Part shown: positions 1 through 6,771 of the stretch, one piece after another
Numbering within the stretch: the stretch's first letter is position 1
Layout of the letters: every line of letters starts with the position of its first letter
Assembly (NCBI GenBank): GCA_035571875.1
Contig: DATNBR010000072.1
Location: 1-48,309, forward strand
Origin: Parafrigoribacterium_A sp035571875
Lineage (GTDB): Bacteria > Actinomycetota > Actinomycetes > Actinomycetales > Microbacteriaceae
Direction of reading: 5' to 3'
Length of the DNA: 48,309 bases
Made by a program: the position numbers and the translations under genes
Notes under the pieces: model-generated
Told to the model about the DNA's origin: nothing
What the model saw: the letters and a program-made list of their open reading frames with translations, nothing else
Databases searched by the model: none

Positions 1-12
1 TTGCCCTTCATG

Positions 13-27
13 CCCCCAAAAAGGGGG
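13..27. other. short G/C palindrome upstream of the NlpC/P60 gene
   Basis: Five C, five A and five G form a perfect short hairpin. It could end transcription from beyond the left edge or be a protein-binding site. A similar CCCCC-GAA-GGGGG element lies upstream of fliA. Function cannot be decided from sequence. Confidence 0.3.
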
Positions 28-70
28 ACCGACGGCTCTCGAACCGTAATCATTCCGTTAGACTCGCTGA

Positions 71-78
71 GCCGATAG
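71..78 (+). promoter_or_regulatory. possible FliA (sigma-28) -10 element before the NlpC/P60 gene
   Basis: The octamer GCCGATAG is identical to the -10 element of five flagellar promoters in this window. At the position expected for the -35 (52-55) the sequence is ATTC instead of TAAC/TTAC, so the match is partial. The octamer lies 43 bases before the chosen start codon, a normal leader length. Control by FliA is an inference. Confidence 0.45.
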
Positions 79-121
79 AGCAACCTCGGGGATGTCCCGA
101 GCCAGGGAGGTACTACGGCGG

Positions 122-724
122 ATGACCAAATCCAGTGGAAAGCTTGCGGCCATGGCCGCGGCCGCGTGTCTCATCGCGACGGTCGCAATCCCCGCTTACG
201 CAGCCGCAGAGACTTCTGCCGTACCCGTCAAGTCGCACGACTCGATCCAGAGCCTCGTCAACTCTTCGACCGCGGAGAGCGAGCCGATCGCGGCTCGTGA
301 CAGCTACACGATCACCATCGCGCCCAAGCGCCCCTCGGTCGCCGTCAATCGCTACGTGACCGTCAACCCACCAGCGCAGGCCTACAGCGGCGCCGCCGTT
401 CTCGAATACGCCGCCCAGTTCGTCGGCAAGGTTCCGTATGGCATGGGCAACAGCCCCACCACAAGCTTCTCCTGCGACGGCTATGTGCAGTACATCATGG
501 CCGGATTCGGAATCGTTCTTCCCCGTGGCGCAGACCATCAGGCCGCTCTCGGCGTCGTGATTTCCAAGGCGGATGCCGTGGCCGGCGACCTCGTGTGGTG
601 GCCGGGCCAGCACATCGGCATCTATGACGGCGCCGGTGGCATGTACAACTCACCCGTCTGGGGACGCTACGTCGAGCACGCGGCAAGCCTCTGGGGCAGC
701 CCGGTCTTCGTTCGTCTCCGCTAG
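122..724 (+). CDS. secreted NlpC/P60-family (C40) peptidoglycan hydrolase
   Basis: Predicted to cleave peptide stems of peptidoglycan outside the membrane. The start is ATG 122, because AGGGAGG lies 11 bases upstream; the in-frame ATG at 92 has no good ribosome site. Residues 1-30 form a signal peptide ending near AYAAAE. A linker carrying RDSYTITIAP follows, and the C-terminal half is an NlpC/P60 domain with Cys118 in SFSCDGYVQYIM and His164 in GQHIGIYDG as nucleophile and base. At 200 residues it is a small single-domain member. It sits at the edge of the flagellar locus behind a GCCGATAG box and the locus has no FlgJ, so a role in opening the wall for the rod is possible (inference). It shares the RD-x-YT linker motif with the two M23 peptidases near the right end. 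Confidence 0.85.
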   Translation: MTKSSGKLAAMAAAACLIATVAIPAYAAAETSAVPVKSHDSIQSLVNSSTAESEPIAARDSYTITIAPKRPSVAVNRYVTVNPPAQAYSGAAVLEYAAQFVGKVPYGMGNSPTTSFSCDGYVQYIMAGFGIVLPRGADHQAALGVVISKADAVAGDLVWWPGQHIGIYDGAGGMYNSPVWGRYVEHAASLWGSPVFVRLR

Positions 725-741
725 TCGGGCGCTCTCGTCGA

Positions 742-856
742 GGTTTCGATACGGCCGCGGACGGCCTACTCAACCCGCCTGACGCGATACGGCCGCGGAC
801 GGCCTACTCAACCCACCGGGTTTCAATACGGCCGTGAACGGCCTACTCAACCCACC
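742..856 (+). repeat. three tandem copies of the GGTTTCGATACGGCC intergenic repeat
   Basis: Three imperfect units lie at 742-779, 785-817 and 819-856. Each contains GGCCG-N4-CGGCC, able to fold as a hairpin, followed by CTACTCAACCC. They fill the space between the convergent hydrolase and fliW genes, and the last unit touches the fliW stop. Single copies recur at 5295-5328 and 8965-9002. They look like a dispersed palindromic repeat that may also act as a bidirectional terminator. Confidence 0.75.
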
Positions 857-1239
857 TAGGCAGAGCGGGCCGTGAGCTGTGCGCGCAGCGGCCACTCGTC
901 ACCGTCGAGGATGAACTGCGCGCAGCGCCCGTTCAGTGAGTTGACGACGATCGGTGCCATGAGGTTCATGGTCGTGCCACTTTCGCCCGGGTTCGCAACA
1001 ACCAGCACGAGGGCGTCTTCACCCTTTTCGAGCTCGAGTGATGCTGCCTGCTCGTCGGAGATCTCCGGCGTGTACTCCGGCAGGAAGATGCCTGCATCGA
1101 GCACGAAGAGTCGGGTGCTTGTGCTCTCCACGGCGCGGAGCGCGTAGAGACCGTTCGCCCCCTCGATGTCGTCGAGGGTGAAGTCGACCATCGGTTCGAA
1201 GCCGGGAGGCGGAGCGATGAAGCTCAGTGCGGCGCTCAA
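856..1239 (-). CDS. fliW: flagellar assembly factor FliW (CsrA antagonist)
   Basis: FliW binds either flagellin or CsrA; in the studied Bacillus system it frees flagellin mRNA from CsrA once flagellin is exported. The 127-residue protein has the family's compact form, with the characteristic stretch LVVANPGESGTTMNLMAPIV near the middle, followed by NSLNGRCAQFIL. It is the last gene of the leftward flgN-flgK-flgL-fliW operon and overlaps the flgL stop by four bases (ATGA), so translation is probably coupled. The only csrA in the window is about 28 kb away at 29081. Confidence 0.92.
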   Translation of the reverse strand: MSAALSFIAPPPGFEPMVDFTLDDIEGANGLYALRAVESTSTRLFVLDAGIFLPEYTPEISDEQAASLELEKGEDALVLVVANPGESGTTMNLMAPIVVNSLNGRCAQFILDGDEWPLRAQLTARSA

Positions 1240-2156
1240 CGCAGGAAGTCCATCAGAGTCGGCTGCAGCACCCTCGCGGTGACACCGAGTGAGGCCTGGT
1301 AGGTGGTCTGCTGCGTCTGCAGGTCGAGGATGACCTTGCCGAGGTCGAGATCCTCGACGGAGGATCTCTGCGCTTCGAGGGACACTGTCTGACTCGCATT
1401 CGTCGCTTGGGCACGGTCCATTTGCGCCTCTGTCGTTCCTATGATGGCCTGCTGGGCACTGATGGCCTGCTTTCGCTGATCGATTTCAGCGAGGCGGGCG
1501 CCCACATTCACCCCGCTCTGTAGGTCGGAGATGATGTTGTCGACGAGCGTGAAGACGGAGCCCGGCGTCGTACCGGGGTTCAGCACCGGGTCTGCGCCAG
1601 GGTTGACGCCGAAAACGGCGGCCCCGTCCGCGTCGACGCGAACGGTCGTGCTCGCGTCGATCCTGCGCTGCACAGTGCTGCCTGTGGCGCCGTTGAAGCT
1701 GTAGTCCGGGTTGAAGGCGACCCCGGCATCCGTGTTACCGGCGAAGACGTTGCGCCCGAGATAGCTAGTGTTCGCCTGCCTCAGCAGTTCGCCCTTGAGA
1801 TTCGTCAGTTCCGTCGAGATCGCCTGCTTCGACGTAGGCGACATCGCCCCGTCGTTGGCGCCCTGCACCGTCAGGTCGCGAATGCGACCGAGGATGTTCG
1901 ACACGGTGGTCATGGTCGAGTCGATCGTGCCGAGCCACGCGTTGCCGTCATCGATGTTGCGAGCGTACTGCGCGGTGGCCGCCTTCTCGGAGCGCACCTG
2001 GAGTGCCTTGGTGGTGCCCGCCGGGTCATCCGAGGGAACGGAGATCGCTTTGCGGCTCGCCGCCTGGTTCTGCAGCTTTGCGAGCGAAGAGAGCCCTGTC
2101 TGCAGGTTGTACTGCGCGTTGCGCGTGAGCGACTGATTGGTGACTCTGCTGAACAT
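1236..2156 (-). CDS. flgL: flagellar hook-filament junction protein FlgL
   Basis: FlgL (HAP3) joins the hook to the filament and is exported by the flagellar type III apparatus. The 306-residue protein starts MFSRVTNQSLTRNAQYNLQT and has the flagellin-type N-terminal helix with ISVPSDDPAGTTKALQVR. The C-terminal helix is DLDLGKVILDLQTQQTTYQASL, shared in style with flagellin. It follows flgK by three bases and overlaps fliW by four, in the order seen in many Gram-positive flagellar operons. Confidence 0.93.
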   Translation of the reverse strand: MFSRVTNQSLTRNAQYNLQTGLSSLAKLQNQAASRKAISVPSDDPAGTTKALQVRSEKAATAQYARNIDDGNAWLGTIDSTMTTVSNILGRIRDLTVQGANDGAMSPTSKQAISTELTNLKGELLRQANTSYLGRNVFAGNTDAGVAFNPDYSFNGATGSTVQRRIDASTTVRVDADGAAVFGVNPGADPVLNPGTTPGSVFTLVDNIISDLQSGVNVGARLAEIDQRKQAISAQQAIIGTTEAQMDRAQATNASQTVSLEAQRSSVEDLDLGKVILDLQTQQTTYQASLGVTARVLQPTLMDFLR

Positions 2157-2159
2157 GGC

Positions 2160-3578
2160 TTACCTCCCGACCAGACCGGTGTGGTTGATCAACGTGTCGA
2201 TCATTTCGTCGACCGCCGTCATGACCCGAGCTGCGCCCTGGTATGCGCGCTGGAAACTGAGCATGTTGACATTCTCCTCATCGAGGTCGACGCCGGCGTT
2301 GGAGAGCTGATTGTTTGTGGCGGCCGTGGTGGCGAGCCCTGCGAGCGTCGACTGCTGCTGCGCGGTGCGCGACTGCGTGCCGATGCCGGAGACTATGCCG
2401 GCCCAGGTGGAATCGGGCGACGTCGCGCCCGTTCCGAGCTGGGCGATCGCCCCGGCGACATCACCGTTGTAGGCACCGGCTCCCGGCGTCGCCGTAGCGA
2501 GGTCGGCGGGTGTCGTTGGCACGACAGTGAGTCCAACGGCCGGCGGAAGGCCCGCGGCGAAGCTGAAGAAGTTCGCACCCGTGGTTCCGGCGGCGTTCGC
2601 TCCGGTGGAATACACCGCGTTCACCTTGGTCGCGAGTTCGGTCGCGAGCTTGCTGTATGACGCTGCGGCCTCTGCGATGACACCGCCGGTTCCCGATCCG
2701 TTTGCCGCGGCGAGCACGGCGACGCTGCCGCCGAGTTCGCCGCCGTCGAGTGCGACGACGTTGCCGTTCGCCCACGTGAGCTGCACGGGATCGGTGCCCG
2801 CGGCATCCATGTGATAGCTGCCGACGAGCGAGACGGCGTTGAAGTGATCACCCGAGACGATGGGGTTGCCGCCGATGAGAATCTCGGTTGTGCCGTTCGG
2901 AAGGTCGCGCGCCGTGCCGCCGGCAAGCTTCGAGATCGTGGTCATGAGGGTGTCGCGCTGATCGATGAGCTCGTTCGCCGAACCGCCGGCCGCGAGCGTC
3001 ATGCGAATCTGACCGTTGAGGTCGGCCACCCGGGCGCCCGCATCGTTCAGTGCTGCGACCTTCGCATCGGCGTCGGTTCGCAACGTCGACCACTGCGTGT
3101 CGACCTGCCTGTACCCACCGGCGATCTGCGACGCGAGCCCGGTCGCCTGGGTGATGAGCGCTGTGCCCGTGGCGGGTACGGCAGCGTTGTTGCCGAGGTC
3201 CTGCCAGGCCGACCAGAACTTCTGCAGCGTGGTCGAGAGACCGTTCGCACCCGGCTCCTGAAGGTTCTGCTCGAGCGAGCTCAGGGCGCTGGAGCGAACA
3301 TCCCAATAACCGGAGACCGCCGTGGCCGTGCGCACGCGAGCGTCGAGGAGCGTGCTGCCCAGGCGAGCGACGCCATCAACGGAGACGCCCTGACCCACGG
3401 TGAAGGTGGCGGTCATCTGCAGGGACGACGGCGCCGTGACCGAGGCCGAGGTGGTGACGCGCTGACGCGTGTACCCATCCGTGTTCGCGTTGGCGATGTT
3501 CTGGCCGACGACGTCGAGCCCGCGACGGGCGGCGATGAGCCCGGTGTATGCCGTGTTGAGGGTGCCGAAGGTGCTCAC
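2160..3578 (-). CDS. flgK: flagellar hook-associated protein FlgK
   Basis: FlgK (HAP1) is the first junction protein between hook and filament. I start it at GTG 3578, giving 472 residues beginning with STFGTLNTAYTGLIAARRGL, the standard FlgK N-terminus. GAGG lies six bases upstream and the flgN stop is seven bases before. A longer reading from ATG 3671 would add 31 residues that only repeat flgN sequence in another frame. The N-terminal rod/hook motif NIANANTDGYTRQRV and the C-terminal helix with VNMLSFQRAYQGAARVMTAV are clear. Confidence 0.93.
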   Translation of the reverse strand: MSTFGTLNTAYTGLIAARRGLDVVGQNIANANTDGYTRQRVTTSASVTAPSSLQMTATFTVGQGVSVDGVARLGSTLLDARVRTATAVSGYWDVRSSALSSLEQNLQEPGANGLSTTLQKFWSAWQDLGNNAAVPATGTALITQATGLASQIAGGYRQVDTQWSTLRTDADAKVAALNDAGARVADLNGQIRMTLAAGGSANELIDQRDTLMTTISKLAGGTARDLPNGTTEILIGGNPIVSGDHFNAVSLVGSYHMDAAGTDPVQLTWANGNVVALDGGELGGSVAVLAAANGSGTGGVIAEAAASYSKLATELATKVNAVYSTGANAAGTTGANFFSFAAGLPPAVGLTVVPTTPADLATATPGAGAYNGDVAGAIAQLGTGATSPDSTWAGIVSGIGTQSRTAQQQSTLAGLATTAATNNQLSNAGVDLDEENVNMLSFQRAYQGAARVMTAVDEMIDTLINHTGLVGR

Positions 3579-3585
3579 GATCGCC

Positions 3586-4071
3586 TCACAGCCTCTGGTC
3601 GAAGAGTCGAGCGTCGACGTGAGCGCCGCCCGCGAGCCCCTCGGAGTCGTAGGTGCCGGCATCCGGAACAAGCGACGCGAGCGTTTCCTGGGTCGACCTC
3701 ACCGCGGCGCGGAGAAATCGCTCGTTGATGTCACGCAGCTCCTTGATCTGCCCGGTGACCTCGGTCATCGCGCGGAGGTGACCCGTGAAGATCTCGCGCC
3801 AGGGACCATCGGGGGCGTTGGCGGCCAGTTCGCGAAGTGTCGCGTTCTCACCCGCGCCCCACTCCTCGGCCAGGGTTGCGACCTCGACTGTGCGGGTGAG
3901 CCCTGCGGCACGCAGACGGTCCATCACCTGTTCGACCTCCCGGGTGGCGTGCGAGAGCCAGCGCGACTTTCCGGCGGTGAGCAGCAGCTGCTCCTCCTCG
4001 AGCTTGAACAGCAGGAGTTCGAGCAGCTCGCGTTCCCGCCAGAGCAGTGCCGACACATCGTTGGCGCTCAT
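3586..4071 (-). CDS. flgN: FlgN-family flagellar export chaperone
   Basis: FlgN-type chaperones hold FlgK and FlgL unfolded before export. The 161-residue protein is almost entirely alpha-helical, with a leucine/glutamate-rich start (WRERELLELLLFKLEEEQLL) typical of the family. It is the first gene of the leftward operon, directly before its clients flgK and flgL. The ATG is preceded by CTGGAGGAC. The leader of about 90 bases from the FliA promoter contains a GGA hairpin (4131-4147). Family assignment rests mainly on the helical pattern and gene position. Confidence 0.82.
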   Translation of the reverse strand: MSANDVSALLWRERELLELLLFKLEEEQLLLTAGKSRWLSHATREVEQVMDRLRAAGLTRTVEVATLAEEWGAGENATLRELAANAPDGPWREIFTGHLRAMTEVTGQIKELRDINERFLRAAVRSTQETLASLVPDAGTYDSEGLAGGAHVDARLFDQRL

Positions 4072-4130
4072 TTGTCCTCCAGGTCTCAGGTCGTCTCGGG
4101 GGTGGGTTCGGGGTGGCGCACCTCTGTACT

Positions 4131-4147
4131 GCTGCCATCCGAACAGC
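4131..4147 (-). promoter_or_regulatory. flgN leader hairpin with GGA in the loop (possible CsrA site)
   Basis: Read on the minus strand, GCTG and CAGC form a 4-bp stem (extendable by a U-G pair) around a loop containing TTCGGATG. The hairpin starts about 16 bases from the predicted 5' end. The ribosome site CTGGAGGA holds another GGA. This is the weakest of the four GGA leaders. Confidence 0.4.
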
Positions 4148-4170
4148 GACCCGGTCCACGCTAAACAGCA

Positions 4171-4197
4171 CTATCGGCAGGCTTACCCCCCGAGTAA
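4171..4197 (-). promoter_or_regulatory. FliA (sigma-28) promoter of flgN-flgK-flgL-fliW
   Basis: On the minus strand: TTAC at 4197-4194, 15 bases, then GCCGATAG at 4178-4171. This fits the sigma-28/SigD form TAAA-N15-GCCGATAA with exact spacing. The expected start of transcription is near 4163. Confidence 0.85.
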
Positions 4198-4236
4198 GGG
4201 AGAATCCCGAGAACTTTTGTGAGAGTGGCCGGTAAC

Positions 4237-4277
4237 GACGTCCCCCCAGTTCAGGGGAGACGTTCCCCCGAAGGGGG
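4237..4277 (+). promoter_or_regulatory. tandem palindromic repeat upstream of fliA
   Basis: Two units begin with GACGTCCCCCC (4237) and GACGTTCCCCC (4259), each followed by AGGGG or GGGGG to make an inverted repeat. Their starts are 22 bases apart, close to two helical turns. This fits a dimeric activator or repressor binding twice to one DNA face upstream of the sigma gene. The 4278-4456 stretch contains further possible hairpins, including GGACTG 4411-4416 with CAGTCC 4438-4443, but no recognised riboswitch or clear promoter. Confidence 0.45.
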
Positions 4278-4456
4278 CACAGGCCCCCAAAGAATTCGCT
4301 TGCGCGGCCTGTTTATGGGGTGCGCGGCCGCAATAGAGTCTGGATGTCCGGAGGGGAAACCGGGCAACTCGGGGGATCGAGCGATCAGCGTCCAGGCTGG
4401 TCAGCGCAAGGGACTGCGTCGACACTCACCTCCAACTCAGTCCAGGGGGTAAGACA

Positions 4457-5275
4457 GTGAATCGTTCTGAACGGAACGCGCTGGTAGTCGAAAATCTGCC
4501 GCTCGTCGGTTACTTGGTGTCGGAGCTCTGCGCCCGCGCCACCCATCTTTCTCGCGACGATCTCGCATCGGCCGGCGCCGTGGGTCTCATCACCGCCGCG
4601 GATGCTTTCAAGCCTGAGCTCGGCATCCCCTTCGGTGCCTTCGCCCGCAAGCGCATCCTCGGCGCCTTCGCCGACGACATGCGCTCGAGCGACTGGGCCA
4701 CGCGCTCCGCACGCAAGCGTATTAAAGAGACTCTCTCGGTGAGCGAGTCACTCACCGCGGCGCTGGGTCGCACGCCGAGCGTGGACGAGATCGCCTCGGC
4801 GCTCGGGGTCGAGCGCGCAGCGGCATCCGAGGCTCTCGCCGATGCAGCTCGCACCGTCTCTACCCTCGATGACGTCACCGCCGAATTCCTGGTGGCGGAC
4901 GGGGCCCTGCCCGAAGAGACCGTGCTCGAGTCAGAGCAACTCGGCTTCCTTCGCGCCGCCGTCGACTCCCTGCCGGAGAAGATGCGCCTCGTCGTGACCC
5001 GGATCTACTTCGAGGACCAGTCGGTGAAGGACCTCGCAGAGGAGCTCGGCACCACGCACTCCGCCGTCTCCCAGACGCGCGCCGAAGCCATCCGCCTATT
5101 AAAGGACGGCATGCAGACGCACTACGCCGACGACCCGGATGTGGTGCACGCTCCGGAGTCGCGGATCGCTGCGGCGAGCCGCAACGCCTACCTCTCGCGC
5201 CTGGCCGACTCGGCCGCGGTCGGAATCAGCCGCTTCGGTTACGCGCAGCTGACGCCGGAGCGCTCGATCGCCTGA
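4457..5275 (+). CDS. fliA: flagellar RNA polymerase sigma factor FliA/SigD
   Basis: Directs RNA polymerase to the GCCGATAG promoters of this locus. The protein has 272 residues from GTG 4457, with AGGGGG as ribosome site. Region 2 includes LSRDDLASAGAVGLITAADA and FARKRILGAFADDMRSSDW (residues 31-80), region 3 includes LGRTPSVDEIASALGV, and region 4 has the helix-turn-helix SVKDLAEELGTTHSAVSQTR (189-208). About 50 residues (221-272) follow region 4, longer than usual for FliA. No flgM anti-sigma gene is visible in the window. The gene is monocistronic, between the divergent flgN promoter and the flagellin promoter. Confidence 0.92.
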   Translation: MNRSERNALVVENLPLVGYLVSELCARATHLSRDDLASAGAVGLITAADAFKPELGIPFGAFARKRILGAFADDMRSSDWATRSARKRIKETLSVSESLTAALGRTPSVDEIASALGVERAAASEALADAARTVSTLDDVTAEFLVADGALPEETVLESEQLGFLRAAVDSLPEKMRLVVTRIYFEDQSVKDLAEELGTTHSAVSQTRAEAIRLLKDGMQTHYADDPDVVHAPESRIAAASRNAYLSRLADSAAVGISRFGYAQLTPERSIA

Positions 5276-5294
5276 GGCGTCTTGGCAGGTCGAT

Positions 5295-5328
5295 GTCGAT
5301 ACGGCCGCGGCGGGCCTACTCAATCCGC
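5295..5328 (+). repeat. GGTTTCGATACGGCC-family intergenic repeat, single copy
   Basis: GTCGATACGGCCGCGG followed by CGGGCCTACTCAATCCGC matches the 742-856 units with a few changes. It lies just downstream of fliA and may end its transcript. Confidence 0.65.
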
Positions 5329-5364
5329 TATGCATTCCCGGCGAAAAATCAGCAGCAAAACTCC

Positions 5365-5391
5365 TAACGACCAGGCACGGGGTGCCGATAG
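5365..5391 (+). promoter_or_regulatory. FliA (sigma-28) promoter of flagellin
   Basis: TAAC at 5365-5368, 15 bases, GCCGATAG at 5384-5391. The expected transcription start is near 5398-5399, leaving a 54-base leader. Confidence 0.9.
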
Positions 5392-5400
5392 CTAGTTGTG

Positions 5401-5445
5401 TCAGCCCAGGGACGGGCTGAAGCACGAAACCCACATCACGGAGGA
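5401..5445 (+). promoter_or_regulatory. flagellin mRNA leader with two predicted CsrA sites
   Basis: Site 1 is a perfect 7-bp hairpin, TCAGCCC (5401-5407) pairing with GGGCTGA (5414-5420), that shows AGGGAC in the loop. This fits the CsrA preference for ANGGA in a loop. Site 2 is ACGGAGGA at 5438-5445, which is also the ribosome binding site. A dimer bound to both would cover the ribosome site, as described for Bacillus hag mRNA. The hairpin lies within a few bases of the predicted 5' end. Confidence 0.7.
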
Positions 5446-5452
5446 AATCATC

Positions 5453-6610
5453 ATGGGTATGACAATCAACACCAACATGTCGGCACTGACCGCGTACCGG
5501 AACCTCTCCACCACGCAGAACGACATGGGCAAGTCGCTCGAGAAGCTGTCGAGTGGTCTTCGCATCAACCGCGCTGCGGACGACGCGGCTGGCCTCGCGA
5601 TCTCGGAGGGCCTGAAGTCGCAGGTCGGTGGCCTCACGGTCGCCGCTCGCAACGCTCAGGACGGCATCAGCGTCACGCAGACCGCAGAAGGTTCGCTCGG
5701 CCAGGTGCAGGCGATCCTGCAGCGCATGCGTGACCTCGCTGTTCAGGCCGGTAACGACTCGAACAACGTCGACTCGCGCAAGGCGATCACGGCTGAGGCA
5801 ACCCAGCTGACCAGCGAGCTCGGACGCGTTGCGACGTCGACGAACTTCAACGGGATCAACCTGCTCGACGGCTCGGCTGGCACGCTGAGCTTCCAGGTGG
5901 GCGCGAACGCCGGCTCTGACAACCAGATCGGGGTCGACCTGTCGACCGCGAACGTGTCGGCCATCGCCGCGACGCTCGGAAGTGCATCCGGCGGCGCCAT
6001 CAACACCATCGCCACGCCGACCCTCGTCGGTGGCGCAATGGTGTTCACTGCCGGAGCCGCAGGCGCTGGCACGACGGTCACCACCAACCTCGCTGCGGCC
6101 GGCACGTACAAGACCGTGCAGTCGGTTGCCGACGCGCTGAACAAGGACGCCGGCTTCAACGCCACGTTCAACGCGACCGTGAACACGAACAACGAGCTCG
6201 TCGTTCGTGCGAACAGTGGCGCCGCTGTCGTCGGTGGCAACACGGCTGGAACCAACGCCTCTGCCGGTACCGGCCTCGCCGTTTCCACGGCGAACGGTGC
6301 TGCCGCTGGTCTGGACTTCTCGACCGCGACCGGTGCAAAGGCCGCGATCACGCTCCTCGACACCCAGATCACCAAGGTGTCGAGCGCTCGTGCCAGCCTC
6401 GGTGCAATCCAGAACCGCCTCGACTACGCGGTGAACAACCTCAACATCTCCAAGGAGAACCTGACGGCTTCACGCTCGCGTATCACGGACACCGACATGG
6501 CGTCCGAGATGGTGAACTTCACGCGCTCCAGCATCCTGTCTCAGGCAGGTACTGCGATGCTCGCGCAGGCGAACCAGTCCAACCAGGGAGTGCTTCAGCT
6601 CCTGAGGTAG
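5453..6610 (+). CDS. fliC: flagellin
   Basis: Filament subunit, exported unfolded and polymerised under the FliD cap. Start ATG 5453 follows GGAGGAAATC and gives 385 residues beginning MGMTINTNMSALTAYRNLS; a TTG at 5396 lies upstream of the predicted transcript start and is rejected. The N-terminal D0/D1 has the classic SSGLRINRAADDAAGLAISE, and the C-terminus has NRLDYAVNNLNISKENLTAS and ends NQGVLQLLR. The middle (about residues 150-290) is a variable Ala/Thr/Asn-rich domain. It is transcribed from its own FliA promoter, probably repressed by CsrA, and followed by a terminator hairpin before fliD. Confidence 0.97.
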   Translation: MGMTINTNMSALTAYRNLSTTQNDMGKSLEKLSSGLRINRAADDAAGLAISEGLKSQVGGLTVAARNAQDGISVTQTAEGSLGQVQAILQRMRDLAVQAGNDSNNVDSRKAITAEATQLTSELGRVATSTNFNGINLLDGSAGTLSFQVGANAGSDNQIGVDLSTANVSAIAATLGSASGGAINTIATPTLVGGAMVFTAGAAGAGTTVTTNLAAAGTYKTVQSVADALNKDAGFNATFNATVNTNNELVVRANSGAAVVGGNTAGTNASAGTGLAVSTANGAAAGLDFSTATGAKAAITLLDTQITKVSSARASLGAIQNRLDYAVNNLNISKENLTASRSRITDTDMASEMVNFTRSSILSQAGTAMLAQANQSNQGVLQLLR

Positions 6611-6613
6611 TAC

Positions 6614-6690
6614 CGGGAAAAGAACAACGTCTGGCGGTGATCGGTGAGGGATCTGGACCTCTCCCACCGATTGCCGCCAGCGTTTTCCCG
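6614..6690 (+). terminator. terminator hairpin after flagellin
   Basis: A long imperfect stem pairs 6631-6651 (CTGGCGG...) with 6660-6680 (...CCGCCAG), followed by CGTTTTCCC. An outer CGGGAAAA (6614-6621) also pairs with TTTTCCCG (6683-6690). It should limit read-through from the strong flagellin promoter into fliD. TCGACAAGCTC appears twice just beyond it (6718-6728 and 6732-6742), a short direct repeat. Confidence 0.7.
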
Positions 6691-6771
6691 TAGCAACCGA
6701 AAGCACCACGACACGTTTCGACAAGCTCGACTCGACAAGCTCAGCGAACACATGCACGAAGGGAGAGAACG

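Noticed and set aside
742..856. Tandem repeats considered as a CRISPR array
   Set aside because: Only three units, almost no spacers between them, copies elsewhere in other intergenic regions, and no cas genes.
4278..4456. Possible c-di-GMP riboswitch upstream of fliA
   Set aside because: Hairpins can be drawn, but the conserved GGG/GCA core and tetraloop-receptor pattern of the class I switch are not seen.
5396..5452. Upstream TTG start adding 19 residues to flagellin
   Set aside because: It lies at or before the predicted transcription start, and the good ribosome site is directly before ATG 5453. The added residues are the hairpin leader, not protein.
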